Counted from the first letter of the stretch, positions 11,372 through 22,320 are shown. The stretch: DNA of 64,000 bases from Xiphydria camelus (GCA_963678675.1 OY783201.1:13715712-13779711); one strand, 5' to 3'. Notes: generated from the sequence alone by a model not told the origin. Translations and numbers: made by a program.

Positions 11372-11997
11372 TTCCTAGTCCAGTAAAATTTCCGTTTAAA
11401 TCGAAAATTGTGACGTAATGGTGAAAACTTGACAAAAGCTATGTTTTGATGTTATTAACAGAGGGAACATGTTAAAAGAAGTATCACCCCCCGGCGACGG
11501 CTGTAAAAAATTTATTTATTGTTGAAAAATCGGTTCTTTGCTGATATTTTGAAAAATACGTAACTTATTGAAAAATAGCTTAGACAAAAGTTGTAGATAA
11601 TGAAATTATCTACAAAAAAGATTATTACATTTTTACTATATCTTTAACCACTAAGAAACTAGGACCTCCAGATGAGTAGGAATTTTCAAATATTCATAAC
11701 AAATGCAAAAGTTAAAATTTGTACAATTTTTCTTTCTATAACTTGCCTAGAAAAATGTCATCTTTTTTCCTAGCGAAACCGAATTTTTTTTTTCAGTGTT
11801 GTTTAACACTAATTGATGTTTAAAGTTGTCAATTTCTCAATTCACATCGAAATGTACAATAAAAAAATTTTTTAATTATACCATCGTTTATTTCGGATTC
11901 TTTCTGAAGGAAAAGATAGATAGCAATTGAACGTATCTTGCCTGGTTTGTAAGATATGCTCAATTGAAAAGAAGGGAGATTTATGCGATGAGCACCA

Positions 11998-12219
11998 CTA
12001 GCTTGAGACAGACATATAGTGTCGCACCGTTCTCACTCTCGTCGCCCTGACGTTTGTGTGCGCGCGCTGCTGCAGTTGTCTGCGAGTGTCAGTGAGACAG
12101 AGGGTTGCTCTAAGCGTTTTGGAGTAACTTATGTTCCCTTGCAGGATAGACGAAAATCGGAAGGCCGTTTTCGTAGCATCGCGACCATGAATACCTCGCA
12201 GAGCTAGTAGCCAAGGCAA
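11998..12219. other. GC-richer block in the left arm of the foldback element
   Basis: A ~220 bp segment of higher GC between AT-rich terminal DNA and the tandem array, matched in inverted orientation at 18012-18233. The possible 73-residue translations of the two copies are identical, which shows little divergence between the arms here. It contains TTCCCTTGCAG|GA, a splice-acceptor-like string. It may be promoter or untranslated exon of the parent transposon. A coding role is not supported. Confidence 0.4.
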
Positions 12220-12234
12220 TATGCATTATCTTAT

Positions 12235-13545
12235 TTCCATTATCTTCTTTCCAGCGCCTCCTAGGTAAAATGTAGTTTTATAAAAATTGTAGAGGATACG
12301 ATTCTCTACAAGTTTTGTTTAACATTTTTTTCTCTCAAACAAATAATTTCAGAGTTACGCTTAACTAAACTAGAGCACTTTTCCTACAGTTGCATTACGT
12401 ACCCTTTTCAATCCGATTCTTTGGCATTATCTTCTTTCCATCGCCTCCTAGGTAAGACGTAGTTACATAAAAATTATAGAGGAGACAATTCTCTACAAGT
12501 TTTGTTTAACATTTTTTTCTTTCAAATAAATAATTCTAGAGTTACGCTTAAGTAAACTAGAGCACTTTTCTTACAGTTGCATTACGTACCCTTTTCAATC
12601 CGATTCTTTGGCATTATCTTCTTTCCATCGCCTCCTAGGTAAGAGATAGTTACATAAAAATTATAGAGGAGACAATTCTCTACAAGTTTTGTTTCACATT
12701 TTTTTCTCTCAAACAAATAATTTCAGAGTTACGCTTAAGTCAACTGGAGCACTTTTCTTACAGTTGCATTCACGTACCCTTTTCAATCCGATTCTTTGGC
12801 ATTATCTTCTTTCCATCGTCTCCTAGGTAAGAGGTAGTTATATAAACATTATAGAGGAGACAATTCTCTACAAGTTTTGTTTAACATTTTTTTCTCTTAA
12901 ACAAATAATTTCAGAGTTACGCTTAAGTAACCTAGAGCACTTTTCTGACAGTTGCATTACGTACCCTTTTCAATCCGATTCTTTGGCATTATCTTCTTTC
13001 CATCGCCTCCTAGGTAAGAGGTAGTTACATGAAAATTATAGAGAAGACAATTCTCTACAAGTTTTGTTTAACATTTTTTCTCTCAAACAAATAATGTCAA
13101 AGTTACGCTTAAGTAAACTGGAGCGCTTTTCTTACAGTTGCATTCACGTACCCTTTTCAATCCGCTTCTTTGGCATTATCTTCTTTTCATCGCCTCCTAA
13201 GTAAGAGGTAGTTACATAAAAATTATACAGGAGACAATTCTCTTCAAGTTTGTTTAATATTTTTTTCTCTCAAACAAATAATTTCAGAGTTACGCTTAAG
13301 TAAACTAGAGCGCTTTTCTTACAGTTGCATTCACGTACCCTTTTCAATCCGATTTGTTGGCATTATCCCCTTTCTATCGCCTCCTAGGTAAAAGGTAGTT
13401 ACATGAAAATTATAGAGGAGACAATTCTCTACAAGTTTTGTTTGGCAATTTTTTTCTGAAACAAATAATTTCAGAGTTGAGCCTAAGTAAACCAGAGCGT
13501 TTTTCTTACAATTGCATTCACGTACCCTTTTCACTCTCAACTTCG
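12235..13545. repeat. tandem array of ~187 bp units, left arm (7 copies)
   Basis: Units recur at about 12235, 12421, 12608, 12795, 12981, 13168 and 13356, each marked by CATTATCTTCTTTCCATCGC, CTCCTAGGTAAGAGGTAGTT and GGAGACAATTCTCTACAAGT. The first and last units are the most diverged. No coding potential: frames are broken by unit-length changes. Confidence 0.95.
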
Positions 13546-14085
13546 CTAATTACTGATTCATTATGTTTTCATAATCAATTGTACTCGTTTAAACACCACC
13601 ATGAGATAGAGTAAACGGCGCGTTTTTTTTTAACATAGTTTCCCCAGTAGGCCTATTCCACATCTGTCGTTCTAGTGTGCAGTTTTCCAAACTAGTTCGT
13701 ATTGTTTTGTTCAATTTTAATTCTGAATGAAATAATTGCAAAGCGTGAAATTTGAGCATTAGATATTTGAAGCAGAAATTATGTATTTTTATCTAAAGCA
13801 TAGAGAAATCGATAATTCGACAGCGTTAAATGTTGGAATATTATTGTATTTATGGTAGTTAGGAACAAAACAAGAAAAGGAATTTTAGATTCGGAAGCAG
13901 TCCAGCAATTTCATTGGTAGTATAACGCTCCAGCTTGTGTTCTGTTATGGAAATATTTAAAATGAAGAATAAAAAATTTTTTGGACTTCTCCAATCGAAG
14001 TGGATCAACATGGATTACTCATCCGACATCGGAATATTTCTGGAAGAACTACTGGAATATTATTTGTTTTAGATGCATAACATTA

Positions 14086-14340
14086 TTAGTACTCAAAATC
14101 GACTTCCATAAAGTGAACATCGTCATCACTTCCATGTCCACCAGTTTCAGCAAACATTTCTACATCTTCCAAATTCGGTTGCATTTCTTCATCTTCTGAA
14201 TCTGTGTCTTCAGAATCATCCAGCGTGAAATTTTTACAGGTTTGACCGTTGCAATTCTTACAAACATGAGTGCAATGGAGGCCACTTCTCTTACAACGAC
14301 ATCTACTTGTGGCACAGTCACCTTTACAACCATACAAGAT
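14086..14340 (-). pseudogene. C-terminal exon of transposon gene with CXC-like cysteine motif (left arm)
   Basis: Reads outward from the loop. After a TTTTCAG acceptor it encodes YGCKGDCATSRCRCKRSGL followed by HCTHVCKNCNGQTCKN, a regular cysteine pattern C-x3-C-x4-C-x-C-x6-C-x3-C-x2-C-x4-C. Next comes an acidic tail (DDSEDTDSEDEE) and a stop at 14086-14088. The pattern resembles tesmin/TSO1-type CXC motifs, which also end many uncharacterised transposon-derived proteins of insects and cnidarians (from memory). It joins in phase 0 to the exon at 14497 through a ~156 bp intron. The N-terminal part of the protein is absent because the palindrome centre interrupts it. Confidence 0.7.
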
Positions 14341-14496
14341 CTGAAAATGAGAAAACATTCAATTAAAATTTTCATGAAAAAGGGTGGAAAATTATTGGAT
14401 AATCTTTGTTGCACTACTTTTCTTTGATAACATGAAGATAAATGTAGGGAAAAAAATTATTTATATCTTTTTGTAGAAGCCTCACAAATTAATTAC

Positions 14497-14700
14497 CTTT
14501 TTGAGCAACTCTTTCGGAGCTAATTCTGCACGTTGAATCACTGGAAGGAGCATTATGGTGGTTCTCCTCCATCCCCAATCCTCAGCGTTTAATTCTCGTC
14601 CTTGCTGTGTTTGAACTTGGTAAAACACCCTCTTGGTATGTTCATGAAGTGCAGATGGAGTTGGTGGTAATGAGAAGCCAGTGACATTTTCTTCTTGGCG
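14497..14700 (-). pseudogene. penultimate exon of the CXC-ended transposon gene (left arm)
   Basis: An open frame reading LPPTPSALHEHTKRVFYQVQ and later EDWGWRRTTIMLLPVIQR ends at an AAAAAG|GTAATT donor. Upstream, toward the loop, a related stretch (NKCDRDKEPINEMRYKLFVS) is in another frame, so a small indel has broken the gene near 14700. The LPPT...H..R..YQ...W and W.W segments just before a CXC motif fit the same family of uncharacterised transposon proteins. Confidence 0.6.
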
Positions 14701-14782
14701 GTGGTAATAAGTGATACAAAAAGCTTATATCGCATTTCATTAATAGGTTCCTTGTCGCGATCATTTGTTGAATATAAGTGCT

Positions 14783-14885
14783 ATATAACTTCCTCAGCGA
14801 TGGGATATAAATAGATACAGATTTCTGCAGAGCTGGATTTTTTTCTGGTATTTTGAACATACTTCTCTTCCCTTTTTATTATCCA
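14783..14885. other. loop at the centre of the foldback palindrome
   Basis: The 103 bp between the last pairing base of the left arm (AAGTGC, ending 14782) and the first of the right arm (GCACTT, starting 14886). It is unpaired, and it is where the gene fragments in both arms lose their upstream parts. Confidence 0.85.
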
Positions 14886-14959
14886 GCACTTGTATTCAAC
14901 AAATGTGATCGCGACAAGGAACCTATTAATGAAATGCGATATAAGCTTTTTGTATCACT

Positions 14960-15172
14960 TGTTACCACCGCCAAGAAGAAAATGTCACTAGCTTCTCATT
15001 ACCACCAACTCCATCTGCACTTCATGAACATACCAAGAGGGTGTATTACCAAGTTCAAACATAGCAAGGACGAGAATTAAACGCTGAGGATTGGGGATGG
15101 AGGAGAACCACCATAATGCTCCTTCCAGTGATTCAATGCGCAGAATTAGCTCCGAAAGAGTTGCTCAAAAAG
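14960..15172 (+). pseudogene. penultimate exon of the CXC-ended transposon gene (right arm)
   Basis: Mirror of the left-arm exon. Here an in-frame TAG at 15062-15064 replaces the CAG glutamine codon of the left copy, so this copy is dead. It ends at the same AAAAAG|GTAATT donor. Confidence 0.6.
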
Positions 15173-15328
15173 GTAATTAATTTTTGTGGCTCCTACAAAA
15201 AGATATAAATAATTTTTCTTCCTACATTTATCTTCATGTTATCAAAGAAAAGTAGTGCAACAAAGATTATCCAATAATTTTCCACCCTTTTTCATGAAAA
15301 TTTTAATTGAATGTTTTCTCATTTTCAG

Positions 15329-15583
15329 ATCTTTTACGGTTGTAAAGGTGACTGTGCCACAAGTAGATGTCGTTGTAAGAGAAGTGGCCTCCATTGCACT
15401 CATGTTTGTAAGAATTGCAACGGTCAAACCTGTAAAAATTTGACGCTGGATGATTCTGAAGACACAGATTCAGAAGATGAAGAAATGCAACCAAATTTGG
15501 AAGATGTAGAAATGTTTGCTGAAACTGGTGGACATGGAAGTGATGACGATGTTCACTTTACGGAAGTCGATTTTGAGTACTAA
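15329..15583 (+). pseudogene. C-terminal exon of the CXC-ended transposon gene (right arm)
   Basis: Begins after CATTTTCAG at 15328 and encodes the same cysteine-rich segment and acidic tail as the left arm, with only a few substitutions (FYGCK for LYGCK, CKNLTL for CKNFTL, HFTEV for HFMEV). The stop is at 15581-15583. It reads toward the right end of the element. Confidence 0.7.
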
Positions 15584-16139
15584 TAATGTTATGCATCTAA
15601 AACAAATAATATTCCAGTAGTTCTTCCAGAAATATTCCGATGTCGGATGAGTAATCCATCTCGATCCACTTCGATTGGAGAAGTCAAAATAATTTTTTAT
15701 TCTTCATTTTAAATATTTCCATAACAGAACACAAGCTGGAGCGTTATACTACCAATGAAATTGGTGGTTTGCTTCCGAATGTAAAATTCTTTTTCTTGTT
15801 TTGTTCCTAACTACCATAAATACAGTAATATTCCAACATTTAACGCTGTCGAATTATGGATTTCTCTATGCTTTAAATAAAAATACATAATTTCTGCTTG
15901 AAATATCTAATGTTCAAATTTCACGCTTTGCAATTATTTCATTCAGAATTAAAACTGAACAAAACAATACGAACTAGTTTCGAAAACTGCACACTAGAAC
16001 GACACAGTTGTGGAATAGGCCTACTGGGGAAACTACGATAAAAAAAAAACGTGCCGTTTACTCTACCTCATGGTGGTGTGGAAACGAGTACAATTGATTA
16101 TGAAAACATAATGAATCAGTAATTAGCGAAGTTGAGAGT

Positions 16140-17995
16140 TAAAAGGGTACGTGAATGCAACTGTAAGAAAAGTGCTCCAGTTTACTTAAGCGTAACTCTG
16201 AAATTATTTGTTTGAGAGAAAAAAATATTAAACAAACTTGTAGAGAATTGTCTGCTCTATAATTTTTATGTAACTACCTCTTACTTAGGAGGCGATGAAA
16301 AGAAGATAATGCCAAAGAATCGGATTGAAAAGGGTAGGTGAATGCAACTGTAAGAAAAATGCTCTAGTTTACTTAAGCGTAACTCTGAAATTATTTATTT
16401 GAAAGAAAAAAATGTTGAACAAAACTTGTAGAGAATTGTCTCCTCTATAATTTTTATGTAACTACCTCTTACCTAGGAGGCGATGGAAAGATAATGCCAA
16501 GGAATCGGATTGAAAAGGGTACGTAATGCAACTGTAAGAAAAGTGCTCTAGTTTACTTAAGCGTAACTCTAAAATTATTTATTTGAAAGAAAAAAATGTT
16601 AAACAAAACTTGTAGAGAATTGTCTCCTCTATAATTTTTATGTAACTACCTCTTACCTAGGAGGCGATGGAAAGAAGATAATGCCAAAGAATCGGATTGA
16701 AAAGGGTACGTGAATGCAACTGTAAGAAAAGCGCTCTAGTTTACTTAAGCGTAACTCTGAAATTATTTGTTTGAGAGAAAAAAATATTAAACAAACTTGA
16801 AGAGAATTGTCTCCTGTATAATTTTTATGTAACTACCTCTTACTTAGGAGGCGATGAAAAGAAGATAATGCCAAAGAAGCGGATTGAAAAGGGTACGTGA
16901 ATGCAACTGTAAGAAAAGCGCTCTAGTTTACTTAAGCGTAACTCTGAAATTATTTGTTTGAGAGAAAAAAATATTAAACAAACTTGAAGAGAATTGTCTC
17001 CTGTATAATTTTTATGTAACTACCTCTTACTTAGGAGGCGATGAAAAGAAGATAATACCAAAGAAGCGGATTGAAAAGGGTACGTGAATGCAACTGTAAG
17101 AAAAGCGCTCCAGTTTACTTAAGCGTAACTTTGACATTATTTGTTTGAGAGAAAAAATGTTAAACAAAACTTGTAGAGAATTGTCTTCTCTATAATTTTC
17201 ATGTAACTACCTCTTACCTAGGAGGCGATGGAAAGAAGATAATGCCAAAGAATCGGATTGAAAAGGGTACGTAATGCAACTGTCAGAAAAGTGCTCTAGG
17301 TTACTTAAGCGTAACTCTGAAATTATTTGTTTAAGAGAAAAAAATGTTAAACAAAACTTGTAGAGAATTGTCTCCTCTATAATGTTTATATAACTACCTC
17401 TTACCTAGGAGACGATGGAAAGAAGATAATGCCAAATAATCGGATTGAAAAGGGTACGTGAATGCAACTGTAAGAAAAGTGCTCAAGTTGACTTAAGCGT
17501 AACTCTGAAATTATTTGTTTCAGAGAAAAAAATGTGAAACAAAACTTGTAGAGAATTGTCTCCTCTATAATTTTTATGTAACTATCTCTTACCTAGGAGG
17601 CGATGGAAAGAAGATAATGCCAAAGAATCGGATTGAAAAGGGTACGTAATGCAACTGTAAGAAAAGTGCTCTAGTTTACTTAAGCGTAACTCTAGAATTA
17701 TTTATTTGAAAGAAAAAAATGTTAAACAAAACTTGTAGAGAATTGTCTCCTCTATAATTTTTATGTAACTACGTCTTACCTAGGAGGCGATGGAAAGAAG
17801 ATAATGCCAAAGAATCGGATTGAAAAGGGTACGTAATGCAACTGTAGGAAAAGTGCTCTAGTTTAGTTAAGCGTAACTCTGAAATTATTTGTTTGAGAGA
17901 AAAAAATGTTAAACAAAACTTGTAGAGAATCGTATCCTCTACAATTTTTATAAAACTACATTTTACCTAGGAGGCGCTGGAAAGAAGATAATGGA
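16140..17995. repeat. tandem array of ~187 bp units, right arm (10 copies)
   Basis: Inverted counterpart of the left array. Units are marked by CTTAGGAGGCGATGAAAAGA or CTAGGAGGCGATGGAAAGAA near 16291, 16475, 16659, 16845, 17031, 17217, 17405, 17593, 17779 and 17967. Two adjacent units (around 16690-17060) are almost identical to each other, pointing to a recent local duplication. Confidence 0.95.
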
Positions 17996-18011
17996 AATAA
18001 GATAATGCATA

Positions 18012-18233
18012 TTGCCTTGGCTACTAGCTCTGCGAGGTATTCATGGTCGCGATGCTACGAAAACGGCCTTCCGATTTTCGTCTATCCTGCAAGGGAACAT
18101 AAGTTACTCCAAAACGCTTAGAGCAACCCTCTGTCTCACTGACACTCGCAGACAACTGCAGCAGCGCGCGCACACAAACGTCAGGGCGACGAGAGTGAGA
18201 ACGGTGCGACACTATATGTCTGTCTCAAGCTAG
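18012..18233. other. GC-richer block in the right arm of the foldback element
   Basis: Inverted copy of 11998-12219, nearly base-for-base the same. Confidence 0.4.
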
Positions 18234-18859
18234 TGGTGCTCATCGCATAAATCTCCCTTCTTTTCAATTGAGCATATCTTACAAACCAGGCAAGATACGT
18301 TCAATTGCTATCTATCTTTTCTTTCAGAAAGAATCCGAAATAAACGATGGTATAATTAAAAAATTTTTTTATTGTACATTTCGATGTGAATTGAGAAATT
18401 GACAACTTTAAACATCAATTAGTGTTAAACAACACTGAAAAAAAAAATTCGGTTTCGCTAGGAAAAAAGATGACATTTTTCTAGACAAGTTGTAGAAAGA
18501 AAAATTGTAAAAATTTTAACTTTTGCATTTGTTATGAATATTTGAAAATTCCAACTCATCTGGAGGTCCTAGTTTCTTAGGGGTTGAAGGTAGAGTGAAA
18601 ATGTAATAATCTTTTTTATAGATAATTTCATTATCTACAACTTTTGTTTAAGCTATTTTTCAATAAGTCACGTATTTTTCAAAATATCAGCGAAGAACCG
18701 ATTTTTCAACAATAAATAAATTTTTTACAGCCGTCGCCGGGGGGTGATACTTCTTTTAACATGTTCCCTCTGTTAATAACATCAAAACATAGCTTTTGTC
18801 AAGTTTTCACCATTACGTCACAATTTTCGATTTAAACGGAAATTTTACTGGACTATTCC

Positions 18860-19092
18860 TTGCCGTACAATGCGCTGCGCACACAGACTCGGCTCGGGAA
18901 TCTGTGGACACGCGCCGGCCCTTCGTTGTTTACAAACACGGTGCCTTTGCCGATGCAGCGATCTATCTTATTTCGAGTCTCGTTACAGAGCATCAAGAAA
19001 TTCAGTAGAGTTTCGCACCAAATACGTTTCCGCAAAGCTCTCGGATAAATGTATCGTATAAAATCGAGAACGTTTTAAGCAATTTCGATGTA
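18860..19092. other. intron right of the foldback element
   Basis: Mixed-composition sequence with short overlapping open frames. No repeat or gene recognised. Confidence 0.4.
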
Positions 19093-19591
19093 CACCGAGA
19101 AAAATGAATGGCTCTGCCTACTGAATGTATACAATAGGATGCATGAGGAAGCAATTCGAACTTGCGCTCATTGATTTTGGCCATTGTGATGACGGATGTG
19201 TGAACTGGTGCATTGTCTTGATGAAACGTACTTCGTTCACTATTGATGGCTGCCAAACAAATACTAAACAACGTAGCGCCTTCAAACTTGAAACATAAGC
19301 TTTATAAGATAACATAAGCTTATATTAGACTACCCTCGTACCTACAGCTCTCATAGCTATACCGGATTAGTTACTGCATCAGTTCAAAAAAATGCCTCTA
19401 GTAGCTGAAACGTATCTCTCCAAGGATTTTCTTGCATAGTCCCAATAACAAATACATCGGTAACTAAGCAGTATTGCTCTTACAGCGATGCGTTATCCTT
19501 ATACGACAATGATTACTGCTATAATAAGGGAAGGGGGGATGCATATAGCAGTACTTTAATTTGTTGCAGGGCTCATTAATTTTTCTCAGTG
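19093..19591. repeat. CACTGAG-ended element enclosing a mariner fragment
   Basis: The left end CACCGAGAAAAATGAATGGC and the right end (inverted) CACTGAGAAAAATTAATGAG match at most of the 20 terminal bases. It encloses a minus-strand mariner transposase piece at about 19130-19280. Confidence 0.55.
19130..19280 (-). pseudogene. mariner transposase fragment (C-terminal catalytic part)
   Basis: The minus strand encodes STFHQDNAPVHTSVITMAK followed by INERKFELLPHASY, the segment around the second catalytic aspartate of mariner transposases. The frame is lost immediately afterwards, where the third catalytic aspartate should be. No terminal repeats of a mariner element are visible. Confidence 0.75.
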
Positions 19592-20100
19592 CACGATTTC
19601 GAAACTGCATCGGAACTCTTATCAATGAGAGTCGATAGAAGCTATATGCACGTAGAAACTCGATGAAAAGAAAAATTTCGAACGCGCAATCGCAATTAAA
19701 GTCCCTTATTTTCGGACACACGTGGCGGCGGAATCGAAACTCGCCGAGTAGTGTCCGTTGGTCAGTTTAGTTCTCGGGTTGACCTCGGGGTCTCCTCCAG
19801 ACCCTGCCGACCGAGCTCCCGTGTGCAATCAGAATGTGAAAGTTCAGCCGTAACGCGGCCAGTTCGATATATGCCGCGCGTGTAATATACCTATATACAT
19901 ACGTATTCCCTTATATATGTACCGGTAGGAGACACCCACGATATTACACCTCCCCGCAAAATTCCAATCAAAGCGCAAGGTATCGTCCTTTATTTAACTG
20001 TACAAAGAGGATCGAACACACTCGCGATTTTTTCGATTGAATCTCTTAATTCAATTTCAAGGAAGAATTATTTGAGAAATATGAAAAAAGATTTAATTTA
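19592..20100. other. intron, no recognisable element
   Basis: Contains ordinary mixed sequence. I see no repeat family or exon. Confidence 0.4.
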
Positions 20101-20103
20101 CGT

Positions 20104-20209
20104 AGGATAAAACGAGATGAGCTGGCGTAGAATTTGGCCCCTCGCTGCCGCAGAAAATAATGGAAACAAGGGGCCAACTTCTTTGGCCAACTCACCCCAT
20201 TTTACCGTA
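20104..20209. repeat. GGCCCCTCGTT hairpin element, family C
   Basis: A ~105 bp hairpin. GGATAAAACGAGATGAGCTG and TTTGGCCCCTCG on the left pair with AAGGGGCCAACTTC and CAACTCACCCCATTTTACC on the right. It is one of more than a dozen copies in the window. Confidence 0.75.
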
Positions 20210-20938
20210 AATAAATAATTCTAAATCCCGCAAGTAATTTTTATCAGATCCAACTAATTTTTTCTCTCTGTGTACGATTCGTTTGGTCAGTACGGCAAAT
20301 AAATTCGTAATTCTACATTGAAAATAAGCCACACCGCGCGATTTCGATCTCGAATAAAATCTGCACCGCCGTACAACGCTATTAAAGACCGCGGCGTAAG
20401 AGCCGAGCCTCCTATCCGTTCTACCTACACCGCGATTCTTGATGTACATAGAGGCACTTATGTACACGTTCTCGGTGATCTATACGCTGGCCCGTGCGCC
20501 GGCGCGAGTTACCCACACGCGCGCGCGCGATCCCGCTGTTCTGCTCCCGATGTCTCCCACTCGGCACGACTTTCTTGGCAATTTCTCCGCGTCTACGATG
20601 CGAGGACGAACCTGGCGAGGCGGATATTACGTACCGCGGCGGATAATCGTTACTATAAGTTTCTATACGGGCGACTGCGCGCGCGCGCGTGCAGCGTATA
20701 TCTATATACACGGCTGAGACCGCGGCGCGCGCGCGAGGTTTCTATACGACGCGAGGCGTTCTTGCCGCGACGACGATGCGCGCGGACGCGCTCTCGCTCA
20801 TCACGCGGTCCCCGCGTTCGTGTCTCCGCACCTCTCGTTCCTCTCGATTCGTGTTTTTCCCCACGGAAAGCGACAGGAATCCGCTTACGACGCCGCAGGC
20901 TTCGTATAGATTTTCTTGGATAAATTTGCATATCGGTT
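20210..20938. other. CG-rich intron block
   Basis: High CpG with several GCGCGCGC runs. The longest open frame in the window outside svp (20318-20923) lies here, but frames are open on both strands at once, as expected from composition. I see no domain. Confidence 0.4.
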
Positions 20939-20939
20939 A

Positions 20940-21049
20940 GGGTAAATTGGTGAGGTGAATTGGTCCAGGAAGTTGGCCCCTCGTTTCCATTATTTTCCGT
21001 GTCGACGGGGGGTCAACTTCCTGCATCTCAACTCACCTCGTTTTACCCC
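20940..21049. repeat. GGCCCCTCGTT hairpin element, family C
   Basis: A well-preserved copy. GGGTAAATTGGTGAGGTGAA, CAGGAAGTTGGCCCCTCG and their complements at the right end (GGTCAACTTCCTGC, ACTCACCTCGTTTTACCC). Confidence 0.8.
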
Positions 21050-21333
21050 ATTGGGTGTGTTATATATATAATTCTGGGAAGTTATATTTACGATGGCAAG
21101 GATTGCGCAAAAATGCTATTAATTTTTCGTTAATTTTTTATTGATATCTTTCGTATGATATTTCTTATGACAGATACATATATAATTGATTTTATGTATT
21201 TCTTATAATACTGCCGTCTTAAGACAAAATGTCGTATCTACACTTTAACGCATTTCAAGATACAACGAGGGGTCAACTTCCCATGTGACTACACATTCCG
21301 TTTTACTCTGAAAGTCGAGAAGGCAGCATCGAA

Positions 21334-21585
21334 GAAACAGTTTATCGATTGTTAATAAATATAATTTCCAATACGGCGAAATAAATATTCCCCGTTAGGA
21401 CAAGAAAATATATGTTAATTATTAAAACGTTTGTTTTTCATTCGAGCAATTGCCTCGAAGGGTTTAATTGTGCCAAATAAATATCGTAATAGTTCATGAA
21501 TATTAGCTTGGTCCACAAAAATGTTTATTTCATCATACTCGAACAAATATTCTCTAACTACAAATAAACTGTTTTCTCGATGCGG
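21334..21585. repeat. family G hairpin element, copy 3
   Basis: Starts with AACAGTTTATCGATTGTTAA, then AATACGGCGAAATAAATATT, and ends ACTACAAATAAACTGTTTTC. A fragment of the family C hairpin (TTGGCCCCTCGTTCCC) follows at about 21600-21640. Confidence 0.7.
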
Positions 21586-21639
21586 GACAAGTTTATGAAG
21601 GAAATTGGCCCCTCGTTCCCGTGATTTTCCCGCGTGGTC

Positions 21640-22320
21640 TTTCACGCGTAGCAAAAAAATGAAAACTCGAAATCTCGAGCGTCTCTGAGTCGTGAAAACG
21701 GAAATGCAACGCGGTACCCAATACGAGAATTCGCGATTCACTTAGGTAGGATACGTTTCAATTCGCAAGCATCGTGCGAAGCGACGCGGCGTCATTCGCG
21801 TTCCGACTTTGACGAGTGGAATGTTGCCCGGGAAAAATGCAATCGGAGCCGCGCGTGGTGCAGCGCCTGCACTGCAGGTACACCTAACATGTCTGCCTAC
21901 GTACGTCTATCCCGCGAGGCTTGGACTGGTTCGTAGCAAGTAAAGGCAGGTGGGTTCCGCGCGGCTAACGGCTGTTGCTATTTGCATCGCTCTCGCGGTA
22001 ATTACTGCCCTCTCGAATCCATTCCAATCTGCCGCGATTGTATCGGCATAGATATCCGCGCAGAGCGAAATCCGCAACGCGGTCCATCGTATAAGAATCG
22101 CTGTAGCTACTCCGATTTTAATGTTGTGTTCCGAAAAGGCTCTCTGAAAAGTTCTAAGATACGCGGTAATATGCTAAGTATAGTTACACCGAGAGAAAAA
22201 ACTTGTTTATTTCAAATAAATATTGTACCTAATTGAATATTCAATTAAAACATTATACAGTTCAATCGTTAATATTTACATAAATTTTATTGATATTTGT
22301 AATTTGTGTATCCATGAGTC
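21640..22320. other. intron, mostly CG-rich, no recognisable element
   Basis: No repeats to about 22180. At 22187 an isolated CACCGAGAGAAAAAACTTG, like the ends of other CACTGAG elements, appears without a clear partner. Confidence 0.4.

Larger units (their letters stand above)
11378..18853. mobile_element. 7.5 kb foldback-type transposable element (giant palindrome)
   Basis: The left arm 11378-14782 and right arm 14886-18853 are near-identical inverted repeats around a 103 bp loop. The ends GTCCAGTAAAATTTCCG are perfect inverted repeats. They are flanked by TA on both sides and, if TA belongs to the ends, by TTCC at 11372-11375 and 18856-18859. From outside to centre each arm holds an AT-rich ~600 bp segment, a GC-richer ~220 bp block, a ~187 bp tandem array (7 copies left, 10 right) and the 3' end of a two-exon gene reading outward. 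The arm-length difference (563 bp) equals three repeat units. The layout recalls Drosophila FB/Galileo foldback elements, but the coding remnant is not a P-type transposase I recognise, so the superfamily is unassigned. Confidence 0.9.

Noticed and set aside
11998..12219. Identical 73-residue open frames in both foldback arms as a gene
   Set aside because: Identity follows from the arms being inverted copies; no known domain, and the opposite strand is open as well.
12235..13545. CRISPR-like repeat array
   Set aside because: Units of ~187 bp follow one another without unique spacers, and the host is a eukaryote.
20318..20923. 201-residue open frame, the longest outside svp apart from its shadow frames
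   Set aside because: Open simultaneously on both strands in CpG-rich DNA; arginine/alanine-rich composition and no domain.
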